Origin: Acidimicrobiia bacterium
GTDB lineage: Bacteria > Actinomycetota > Acidimicrobiia > Acidimicrobiales > Poriferisodalaceae
Reading direction: 5' to 3'
Length of the DNA stretch: 5,276 nucleotides
Assembly (NCBI GenBank): GCA_026983855.1
Contig: JALSTE010000038.1
Coordinates: forward strand, 1 to 5,276
Shown in pieces: positions 1 through 5,276 of the stretch (the first letter of the stretch is position 1; every line of letters begins with the position of its first letter). Below the pieces are notes generated by a model that ran no database searches, had not been told where the DNA came from, and was given only the letters and a program-made list of their open reading frames with translations. The translations under genes and the position numbers were made by a program.

Positions 1-1059
1 CACCTTGTAGGGTCCCGGCAACTCCCCCGCCGCCATGAGGGGCTCCACCGCGCAGGTGAACGGATAGGCGGAGTAGGCCCCCACGTCGCACCACACCACC
101 GTGGACAGGGCGGTGAAGACCCCCTCTTCGGTGAAACCCGCCGTCATCTCGTGCACCTGTTCGTGACCGGCGAAGCTGGCCACGATGTTCTCCCCCCGGT
201 CCTCCACCCAGCGGACGGGGCGGTTCAACATGCGGGCCACCACGGCGACGGTCACCTCCTCCCGGGCCACCACGCACTTCTGTCCGAAACCGCCACCCAC
301 GTCGGGGGCCACCACCCTCACCTGGTGTTCCATCAGACCCATCTGCCCGGCGACGGCCGAGCGGACCATGTGGGGTACCTGGGTGGAGGTGTACAGGGTG
401 AGGCGGTTCCCGTCCCAGCGGGCGTGGGCGGCCCGACCCTCCATGGGGAGGGCGACCACCCGGCCGGTGTCGATCCGCTTGGTGACGACCAGGTGGGACG
501 AGTCCAGAACCGCGCCCAGGTCGTCGGAGAAGAGGGTGGAGTCCAGCAGGATGTTGTCGGGGGCCGCTTCGTGCACGGCGGGGGCCCCACCGGCCCGGAC
601 CTGGTCCACGGAGGTGACGGCGGGAGCCTCGGCGATGTCCACCACCACCGCCTCGGCCCCGTCCTCCGCCCGGGCCCGGTCGGTGGCCAGCACCATCGCC
701 ACCGGTTCACCCACGTGACGCACCCGGTCGGTGGCCAGCAGGGGCATGGTGGTGGTGACGAAACCCTCACGCTCCAGCCGGGCGGTCAGGCCCGACCCGT
801 CCGCCAGATCGGATCCGGTGACGACGGCGTGGACACCCGGCAGGTCCACGGCGGCGGTGACGTCGATGCCCACGATCTCACCCGAGGCCACCGTGGAACG
901 GATGAACACCGCCTCGAGGGTTCCCGCAACGTCGAGGTCCGCTGTGTAGCGACCCCGGCCACTGAGCAGGGCCGCGTCCTCCAGGCGGGACATGCGGCGG
1001 CCGACCCATTTGTTCCCTGACCATTGGGCGCCGACCGGGGACGAGGCCTCGGTGTCCAT
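1..1059 (-). CDS. Molybdopterin-binding large subunit of a CoxL/xanthine dehydrogenase-family hydroxylase (partial, N-terminal 353 residues)
   Basis: This is the catalytic Mo-cofactor subunit of a molybdenum hydroxylase, a family that oxidises CO, purines, aldehydes or N-heterocycles with water as oxygen donor. The reading frame is open from an ATG at 1059 to the left edge; the family is usually about 770-800 residues, so less than half is present. Visible family signatures are GRRMSRLEDAALLSGRGRY (residues 20-38), HVGEPVAMVLA in the a/b hammerhead domain, the cofactor-binding glycine motif DVGGGFGQK (253-261), and RWVEDRGEN followed by DVGAY. The start is supported by the ATG sharing one base with the stop of the FAD subunit (TGATG), by GGGGG four bases upstream, and by the position of the first motif. 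The window ends just before the expected active-site loop (AYRCSFR in true CO dehydrogenases, AYRGAGR-like in other members), so the substrate class cannot be read. Family assignment is firm; substrate is unknown. Confidence 0.93.
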   Translation of the reverse strand, partial: MDTEASSPVGAQWSGNKWVGRRMSRLEDAALLSGRGRYTADLDVAGTLEAVFIRSTVASGEIVGIDVTAAVDLPGVHAVVTGSDLADGSGLTARLEREGFVTTTMPLLATDRVRHVGEPVAMVLATDRARAEDGAEAVVVDIAEAPAVTSVDQVRAGGAPAVHEAAPDNILLDSTLFSDDLGAVLDSSHLVVTKRIDTGRVVALPMEGRAAHARWDGNRLTLYTSTQVPHMVRSAVAGQMGLMEHQVRVVAPDVGGGFGQKCVVAREEVTVAVVARMLNRPVRWVEDRGENIVASFAGHEQVHEMTAGFTEEGVFTALSTVVWCDVGAYSAYPFTCAVEPLMAAGELPGPYKV

Positions 1060-1916
1060 CAGTCCCCCGCGAGGGTGTCGGCCAGGGCCCGTTCGGTCAG
1101 AACCCGGGCCAGGCGTCTCCGGTAGTCGGCGCTGCCGTGCAGGTCCGAGGGTGGTTCCAGATCCCCGGCCGCGGCCCGGGCCGCCCGTTCGAACACCTCG
1201 GGTACGGGTTCGCACCCCTCCAGTTCCGCCTCGGCGGCGGGGGATCTCACGGCCACGGGGGCCACCCCGCCCAGAGCCACCCGGGCCCCGCTGACCACAC
1301 CGTCGGATACGTCGTAGGCCACCGCGGCGGAGACGATGGCGAAGTCCCCGGCCCGGCGGGCGAACTCCCTGATGGCCGACCTCTCCCGGGGTTCGGTGAG
1401 CACCACCTCGGTCAGGATCTCGTCGTGGCCCAGGCAGGTCATGAACGGGCCCTCGAAGAACCCATCGGGTCCGACCGTCCGTGTTCCCCCCGGCCCCTCC
1501 ATGACCATGCGGGCCCCGTGGAGGACAGCCACCAGACACCACTCCGAGGTGGGGTCGGCGTGGGCGATTGAACCGCCGAACGTACCCCGGGTCCTGATCG
1601 GCCAGTGGCCAACCAGGGAGGCGGCCCGGGGCAGGATCTCGAATCCCGGTATCACGAGGGGGTAGTCCTCGATGGCGGAGTGGGTGACCAGGGCACCTAT
1701 GCGCAGCGAACCGGACGGATCCACCACCATGTGGCCCAACCCCCTCACACCGGTGAGGTCGACGAGGGCCGAGGGCCGGGCCAGTCGCATGTTCATCAGG
1801 GCCACCAGGCTCTGACCCCCGGCGATCACCTTGGCGTCCTCACCCAACTCACCCAGCAGCGATACGGCGTGGGCCACCGATTCGGCCCGGTGATAAGTGA
1901 AGGCTGCCGGTTTCAT
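1059..1916 (-). CDS. FAD-binding medium subunit of the molybdenum hydroxylase (CoxM-like)
   Basis: This 285-residue protein is the flavoprotein subunit that passes electrons from the [2Fe-2S] subunit to the acceptor. Its length matches the CoxM/CutM family (about 280-295). The two FAD pyrophosphate-binding signatures are clear: AGGQSL at residues 32-37 and TFGGSIAHADP at 112-122. The GALVTH segment (74-79) and the C-terminal ADYRRRLARVLTERAL stretch are also typical. The ATG at 1916 is chosen because MKPAAFTYHRAES is the usual family N-terminus. An in-frame ATG at 1991 would add 25 residues that overlap the SDR stop and resemble nothing in the family. No strong ribosome site precedes 1916, so translation may depend on coupling to the SDR gene, whose stop lies 40 bases upstream. 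The stop overlaps the large-subunit ATG as TGATG, which points to coordinated synthesis of the two partners. Confidence 0.94.
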   Translation of the reverse strand: MKPAAFTYHRAESVAHAVSLLGELGEDAKVIAGGQSLVALMNMRLARPSALVDLTGVRGLGHMVVDPSGSLRIGALVTHSAIEDYPLVIPGFEILPRAASLVGHWPIRTRGTFGGSIAHADPTSEWCLVAVLHGARMVMEGPGGTRTVGPDGFFEGPFMTCLGHDEILTEVVLTEPRERSAIREFARRAGDFAIVSAAVAYDVSDGVVSGARVALGGVAPVAVRSPAAEAELEGCEPVPEVFERAARAAAGDLEPPSDLHGSADYRRRLARVLTERALADTLAGD

Positions 1917-1956
1917 CTGACCACGACCGTATCCGTCCCGTTCCCCGAGGTGGTGC

Positions 1957-2754
1957 TCAGCGGTCCATGAGGGCCTTGCGCTGCCCGCCATCGACGGGGA
2001 CGTGGGCCCCGTTGATGTAGCTGGCCCGGTCCGAGGCCAGGAAAACCACCACGTCGGCCACCTCCTCGGGGGTGCAGATGTAGCCCAGGGGCAGACTGGA
2101 CAGGGTCAGCTCGTGGGCCCGATCCTGGCTGATGCCCTTGTCCCGGGCGAAGGCCTTCTCCAGGGTGTCCCAGCGGGTGGTGGCCACCGGTCCGGGGTTG
2201 ACGGTGTTCACCCTGATCCCGTGGGGGGCGTACTGGATGGCGATGGAGGAGGCGAAGTTGTGGTCGGCGGCGTTGGCCACCCCCGCCGCCAGCTCCCAGT
2301 GGGAGGGCTTGAGGCCGTCGTTGCCCACCACCATGGTGATGTTGCCCGACCCCCTCTCCCTCATGTGGCCGATCACGGCCCGGACGGTTCGCACGTGGCC
2401 CATGAACTTGAGGTTGAGACTGCCGTCCCACTGCTCGGGGGTCAGGTCCTCCAACAGTCCCCCCGGGGAACTCCCCGCATTGGGAACGGCGATGTCCACA
2501 TGACCGAAGTGCTCGATGGTCTCCGCCGCCACCCGTTCGGCGTCGTCCCAACTGGTCATGTCACCGGGGAGGGCGATGATGTCCCGCCCGGTGGCGGCGG
2601 CGATGTCGGCGGCTGCCTCCTCGAGGGGGCCCGGCCGGCGGGCCACCATGGCCACGTGGCAGCCCTCCTCGGCCAGGCGGGTGGCCACGGCCAATCCGAT
2701 TCCCATGCTGGCGCCGGTCACCAGGGCAACCCTGTCGGTGAGTCCGAGATCCAC
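1957..2754 (-). CDS. Short-chain dehydrogenase/reductase-family protein with an atypical active site
   Basis: This 265-residue Rossmann-fold protein is the first gene of the minus-strand operon. It carries the dinucleotide-binding TGASMGIG (residues 13-20), a basic pair R39-R40 after strand 2 that suggests NADP(H), the NAG motif (92-94), N114, the NPGPV segment (186-190) and a C-terminal VDGGQ (254-258). Canonical SDRs have Ser in the strand-5 region and YxxxK about 13 residues later. Here, aligning on the invariant IRVN (180-183), those positions read Gly144, Ala157 and Asn161. The protein is therefore either a divergent SDR branch with another catalytic arrangement or a non-catalytic homologue. 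The GTG at 2754 is chosen because AGGAG (2761-2765) sits six bases upstream and the Rossmann strand starts right after it. The longer frame from an ATG at 2901 would overlap the divergent regulator and cross the promoter region. Substrate is unknown; placement suggests a step next to the hydroxylase. Confidence 0.9.
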   Translation of the reverse strand: MDLGLTDRVALVTGASMGIGLAVATRLAEEGCHVAMVARRPGPLEEAAADIAAATGRDIIALPGDMTSWDDAERVAAETIEHFGHVDIAVPNAGSSPGGLLEDLTPEQWDGSLNLKFMGHVRTVRAVIGHMRERGSGNITMVVGNDGLKPSHWELAAGVANAADHNFASSIAIQYAPHGIRVNTVNPGPVATTRWDTLEKAFARDKGISQDRAHELTLSSLPLGYICTPEEVADVVVFLASDRASYINGAHVPVDGGQRKALMDR

Positions 2755-2760
2755 TGTCTT

Positions 2761-2765
2761 CTCCT
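2761..2765 (-). promoter_or_regulatory. Ribosome binding site AGGAG that fixes the SDR start
   Basis: On the minus strand the sequence reads AGGAGAAGACAGTG: a consensus Shine-Dalgarno core six bases before the GTG at 2754. It decides between this GTG and the far-upstream ATG at 2901. Confidence 0.85.
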
Positions 2766-2798
2766 GTTCGGCGGCGGTGGGTTCCGGTCCGGGGCCAT

Positions 2799-2818
2799 CC
2801 CGGCCTCCGGAGACCGGG
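2799..2818. repeat. 20-bp near-perfect GC-rich inverted repeat
   Basis: CCCGGCCTCCGGAGACCGGG pairs with itself at nine of ten positions; the mismatch is 2804 against 2813. It starts four bases from the AT-rich palindrome on the SDR side, and would lie near or within the leader of the SDR transcript. It could be a second protein-binding dyad. Because it has essentially no loop, a functional RNA hairpin is less likely. In DNA this rich in C and G, chance is a real alternative. Confidence 0.35.
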
Positions 2819-2821
2819 CGA

Positions 2822-2831
2822 TGATATATCA
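2822..2831. promoter_or_regulatory. Perfect palindrome TGATATATCA, candidate GntR/FCD operator
   Basis: The ten bases TGATATATCA are their own reverse complement. The centre lies about 73 bases from each of the two divergent start codons (2754 and 2900). GntR regulators of the FadR/VanR branch typically bind short AT-rich palindromes with a T-G...C-A outline close to their own gene, which fits. Binding by the adjacent regulator is inferred, not shown. Confidence 0.55.
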
Positions 2832-2899
2832 AATACCAACCTCGGGGCCGGTTAGGATGCCGATCCGCGGTAAGTACCCCTCGGAAGGCACTGGAGGCC

Positions 2900-3493
2900 A
2901 TGCAGCCCTACCGATCCAAGACCGATCTGGTCGCGGCCGAGATCCGCGAGCTGATCCGCACCGGTGGGATCCAGCCGGGGGCGGTTCTGCGGCAGAGGGA
3001 GCTGGCCGAGCAGTTCGGGGTCAGTCCCACACCGGTGAGGGAGGCCCTGTCCCGTCTGGAGGCCCAGGGGTTCGTCACCTCCGAACCCCACCGGGGGGCG
3101 ACCGTCGTGCGCCGCGAGGCCGAGAGGATCCGGGAGAACTACGTCATAAGGGCCACCCTGGAGGCCCTGGCGGCTGAGATGGCGGCCGCCCGTATCAGCG
3201 CCGAGACCATCGACGCCCTCCGGGAGACCAACCGGCGCCTGGTCGAGACCGGATCCGACACCACGGCCCTGAATCACCGCTTCCACATGCTCATCTACGA
3301 AGCCGCCGGCTCCCCCCTGCTGAGATCGATGATCGACCAGCTCTGGCACGCCCTGGATCCGGGGCCGGCCGCCAACCGCAGCATCACCGAGTCCGCCGCC
3401 CAGCACGAGGACATCATCGACGCCCTGGCCACCGGAGACGCCGGGACCGCCGCCCGTCTGATCCGGGAGCACATCCTCGAGGCCCTGGACTAG
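2900..3493 (+). CDS. GntR-family transcriptional regulator with FCD ligand-binding domain
   Basis: This 197-residue DNA-binding regulator probably responds to a small organic acid or related metabolite. Residues 6-70 form the GntR winged helix: IRELIRTGGIQPGAVLRQRELAEQFGVSPTPVREALSRLEAQGFV, including the hallmark VSPTPVREAL, followed by the wing (HRGATVV). The remainder is an all-helical FCD domain (FadR/VanR branch): LEALAAEMAA, then NHRFHMLIYEAAGSPLL (125-141), QHEDIIDALATGD (168-180) and REHI (189-192). The usual metal/ligand-binding set would be Asp-His-His-His; here it reads Asn125, His129, His169, His191, so the first ligand is substituted. At 197 residues it is slightly short for the family (about 210-240). 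It is transcribed away from the SDR-hydroxylase operon, a typical layout for a local, self-regulating controller. The effector is unknown. Confidence 0.93.
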   Translation: MQPYRSKTDLVAAEIRELIRTGGIQPGAVLRQRELAEQFGVSPTPVREALSRLEAQGFVTSEPHRGATVVRREAERIRENYVIRATLEALAAEMAAARISAETIDALRETNRRLVETGSDTTALNHRFHMLIYEAAGSPLLRSMIDQLWHALDPGPAANRSITESAAQHEDIIDALATGDAGTAARLIREHILEALD

Positions 3494-3530
3494 CGGCCGG
3501 TGCCCGGATCACCACCCGTCGCACCATTCC

Positions 3531-3548
3531 CAACCGGCTCCACGGTTG
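3531..3548. terminator. Weak hairpin in the convergent gap, possible terminator
   Basis: CAACCG (3531-3536) and CGGTTG (3543-3548) can pair around the six-base loop GCTCCA. It lies between the convergent stops of the regulator (3493) and the synthetase (3621). There is no T-run on either strand, so it is not a canonical intrinsic terminator. The rest of the 127-bp gap shows nothing recognisable. Confidence 0.2.
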
Positions 3549-3620
3549 CCGCTGGCGCGAGCACCGCCTCACCGCCCACCCCGACGACCACCTGTCACCT
3601 CATCCCCGCCACGCGGTCCC

Positions 3621-5165
3621 TCACCGGCCGGTCGACCATCTCGACAGCCGGGTCCGCATCACCTTCCCCATGGCGTTGACCGGAAGCGCCTCGACCTGAA
3701 CCACCCTCTTGGGACACTTGTAGGCCGACAGCTTCTCCCGGGCCAGGGCCATGAGATCGGTCGGATCCAGCTCCCGGTCCCCCGCCACCACCACGAAGGC
3801 GGTGACCTCCTCGCCCCACCGCTCGGAGGGCACACCGGCCACCGCCACCTCGGCCACCGCCGGATGGGTCGCCAGCACGTTCTCGACCTCGACGGGGTAC
3901 ACGTTGAGCCCGCCGGTGGTGATCATCTCCTTGAGTCGACCCACGATCCGCAGTGAACCCCCCTCGATGCGACCCACGTCCCCGGTGCGGAACCAACCCC
4001 CGCTCTGGTCGGGGCCCCCGTCCGAACCGCGGTAGCCGTCGAACACCTGGGGACCCCGCAGGAGGATCTCCCCCTCGGGCGAGTCTGGGTCCCCGGCGTC
4101 GGGACCATCCAGACGCAGCTCCACCCCCGGAAGGGGCAGACCGACGTGACCGGGCCGGCGGGGGCCGTCGTGGAGATTGGACACGTCCAGGCCACTCTCG
4201 GTGGTGCCGTAGCGTTCGAGGGGGGCCATCCCCAGGCGGGCCTCGATGGCGGCGAACACCTCGGGTGGGAGGGCGGCGGAGCCCGAGGTCGCCAGGCGGA
4301 GATCGGACCAAGGCCTCAGCTCGTCGGCCTCCAGCAGACGTTGCCAGACCGCGGGTACGGCGAAGAGCACCGTGGCGTGGTGGGTCTCGATGCTCCGGGA
4401 GAGATCGGCGGGCTCGAACCGGGACCTGACCACCACCGAGGAACCGGAAAGGACCGAGGCATGCACCGCGCTGAGCCCGTGCTGATGGAACAGGGGCAGG
4501 GCGTGGACCACCACGTCGGACGGGGACCACCGCCAGGCCCACATGGCCCCCCGGATGGAGGCCTCGAGGTGGGAGTGGGCCAGGGGCACGGCCTTGGGCC
4601 GCCCGGTGGTACCCGAGGTGTAGGCCAACAGGGCCACCGTCGAGGGGCTCGGGGACCACCCTGGGGCGGTCCCGCCGCCGTCCCCCGTCCCGGCTAGGTC
4701 CATCAACCCCCGGGCGTCGATCACCTCGAGCCCGGCCGAGGAACAGACGGCGGCCGAGGAATCCCCGGCCACGCCGATTGTCGCCCCGCTGTCACCGACC
4801 ACGAAGCGGATCTCGTCGACGGTGGCCGCCGGATTGGCCAGGACGATCTCCGCCCCGGCCGCCAGGAGCGAGAAATAGGCGACCGCCAGCTCGGGGGAGG
4901 TGGGCACGGAGAGCACCACCCGATCACCGGGGGCGACCCCCACCTGGGCCAGCCGGGCCGCACCACCGTCCATCAGGCCGGCCAGTCGGGTGTGGGTGAT
5001 CTCATGGTCGTCGATGATCAGCGAGCCGTGGGGCCCGTCGACGGCCCGCCGGCGCAGCTCGGAGACCAGGGTGGACTCACCCAGGCGTCGCTCCAGCCCG
5101 GTGGGGATCTCCCCACCCAGGTGGGCGGCCCAACCGGCCCGACTCCACGCCCCGAAGTCAAACAT
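3621..5165 (-). CDS. AMP-forming acyl-CoA synthetase, malonyl/methylmalonyl-CoA synthetase (MatB)-like
   Basis: This 514-residue ANL-superfamily ligase activates a carboxylic acid with ATP and transfers it to CoA. Core motifs are complete: P-loop YTSGTTGRPK (182-191), ERYGTTE (317-323), GWFRTGD (390-396), the hinge region GRLKEMITTGGLNVYPVEVE (409-428) and catalytic Lys501 in NAMGKV. HALPLFHQHGL (221-231) and ERYGTTESGLDVSN...GHVGLPLPGV resemble the MatB branch (HALPIFHTHGL, ERYGMTETNMNTSN) more than acetyl-, long-chain or aryl-CoA ligases. Arg318 before YGTTE is, as I recall, conserved in MatB enzymes and linked to the substrate's free carboxylate. Malonate or methylmalonate is therefore a hypothesis only. 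The start ATG at 5165 is preferred because it overlaps the upstream stop by eight bases (ATGTTTGA); an in-frame ATG at 5225 would add 20 unconvincing residues. The gene is convergent with the GntR gene, so it belongs to a different transcript from the hydroxylase operon. Confidence 0.9.
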   Translation of the reverse strand: MFDFGAWSRAGWAAHLGGEIPTGLERRLGESTLVSELRRRAVDGPHGSLIIDDHEITHTRLAGLMDGGAARLAQVGVAPGDRVVLSVPTSPELAVAYFSLLAAGAEIVLANPAATVDEIRFVVGDSGATIGVAGDSSAAVCSSAGLEVIDARGLMDLAGTGDGGGTAPGWSPSPSTVALLAYTSGTTGRPKAVPLAHSHLEASIRGAMWAWRWSPSDVVVHALPLFHQHGLSAVHASVLSGSSVVVRSRFEPADLSRSIETHHATVLFAVPAVWQRLLEADELRPWSDLRLATSGSAALPPEVFAAIEARLGMAPLERYGTTESGLDVSNLHDGPRRPGHVGLPLPGVELRLDGPDAGDPDSPEGEILLRGPQVFDGYRGSDGGPDQSGGWFRTGDVGRIEGGSLRIVGRLKEMITTGGLNVYPVEVENVLATHPAVAEVAVAGVPSERWGEEVTAFVVVAGDRELDPTDLMALAREKLSAYKCPKRVVQVEALPVNAMGKVMRTRLSRWSTGR

Positions 5166-5276
5166 CGACGTTGGTGGAGCCCGGGGACAGGGGTGTCGGA
5201 GGCACCGCCCCGGCCCAACCGCCATTGGCCCTACGTTCGGCCACCAGCCGATCCCGAAGTGAGGCCCCCTCGGCCA
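5158..5276 (-). CDS. C-terminal end of an unidentified upstream gene (partial)
   Basis: A minus-strand frame is open from the right edge to a TGA at 5160-5158 and encodes the last 38 residues of a protein: AEGASLRDRLVAERRANGG, then a Pro/Gly-rich tail ending TNVDV. The first half is a charged, helix-like segment and the tail looks disordered. The support is that its stop overlaps the synthetase ATG in the tidy eight-base arrangement ATGTTTGA, typical of co-translated genes. Too little is visible to name a family. It is likely the preceding gene of the synthetase operon. The alternative is that this frame is fortuitous and the synthetase begins at 5225. Confidence 0.55.
   Translation of the reverse strand, partial: AEGASLRDRLVAERRANGGWAGAVPPTPLSPGSTNVDV

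Larger units (their letters stand above)
2755..2899. promoter_or_regulatory. Divergent intergenic control region between the SDR-hydroxylase operon and the GntR gene
   Basis: This 145-bp gap separates two divergent start codons and must hold promoters for both directions. Its centre (about 2821-2836) is conspicuously AT-rich against the GC-rich surroundings. On the plus strand TAGGAT (2853-2858) is a plausible -10 box, 41 bases before the regulator ATG; the matching -35 area (about 2829-2835) is poor and overlaps the palindrome. On the minus strand TTGATA (2832-2827) resembles a -35 box, but I see no good -10 at the right distance, so that promoter is unresolved. Two dyads, listed separately, lie inside. 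The regulator ATG has two imperfect Shine-Dalgarno options: GGAGG only two bases upstream (2893-2897) and GGAAGG eleven bases upstream (2883-2888). Confidence 0.7.

Noticed and set aside
675..740. An exact 18-base direct repeat, CCCGGTCGGTGGCCAGCA, at 675-692 and 723-740.
   Set aside because: Both copies lie in frame in the large subunit and encode LATDR in two different family-typical segments. With the strongly biased codon use, this is most simply a coincidence rather than a mobile or regulatory repeat.
151..1020. A 289-codon plus-strand open frame opposite the large-subunit gene.
   Set aside because: It has low-complexity Gly/His composition with no family motif, while the minus-strand frame has clear CoxL-family signatures throughout.
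2755..2901. Extension of the SDR to the ATG at 2901, giving 314 residues.
   Set aside because: The extra residues have no SDR character, cross the AT-rich promoter region and overlap the divergent regulator start; GTG 2754 has an ideal AGGAG.
2002..3177. A 391-codon plus-strand open frame antisense to the SDR gene and running into the regulator gene.
   Set aside because: Its translation is Gly/His/Pro-rich with no recognisable domain, and it is the out-of-frame shadow of two well-supported genes in GC-rich DNA.
3494..3620. A small gene or RNA in the convergent gap.
   Set aside because: No start with a ribosome site, no conserved-looking peptide and no strong RNA fold was seen; only a weak six-base-pair hairpin.
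3595..4659. A 354-codon minus-strand frame overlapping the synthetase in another frame.
   Set aside because: It is a Pro/Arg/Gly-rich shadow; the complete ANL motif set lies in the 3621-5165 frame.

Overview
The window is very GC-rich, with GCC/GGC/CGG/CTG-dominated codons and GTG or ATG starts, and is gene-dense. This suggests an actinomycetotal genome, possibly of the Acidimicrobiia type. That assignment is inferred from composition and protein style only. No RNA gene, CRISPR array, insertion sequence or phage feature was found.

Left part (1-2754, minus strand): a three-gene cluster that runs off the left edge. Transcription order is a short-chain dehydrogenase/reductase (SDR, 2754-1957), then the FAD-binding medium subunit of a molybdenum hydroxylase of the CO dehydrogenase/xanthine dehydrogenase family (CoxM-like, 1916-1059), then the molybdopterin-binding large subunit (CoxL-like, from 1059, truncated at base 1). 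The two hydroxylase genes overlap as TGATG. The small [2Fe-2S] subunit gene is not in the window and probably lies beyond the left edge. The cluster looks like a catabolic operon that hydroxylates an unidentified, probably (hetero)aromatic or carbonyl-type substrate.

Middle (2755-2899): a 145-bp divergent control region. It has a perfect 10-bp AT-rich palindrome, TGATATATCA, almost exactly midway between the two start codons, and a second GC-rich dyad nearer the SDR. It separates the operon from a plus-strand GntR/FCD-type regulator (2900-3493), the obvious candidate controller of both directions.

Right part (3621-5276, minus strand): an acyl-CoA synthetase whose sequence most resembles the malonyl/methylmalonyl-CoA synthetase (MatB) branch. 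It is convergent with the regulator across a 127-bp gap. Its start codon overlaps the stop of another partial minus-strand gene at the right edge by 8 bases (ATGTTTGA), so the synthetase is the downstream member of a second operon.

Most unusual observation: by hand alignment, the SDR keeps the cofactor-binding and structural motifs of its family but lacks the canonical Ser-Tyr-Lys catalytic residues. No wholly new system can be claimed from this window.
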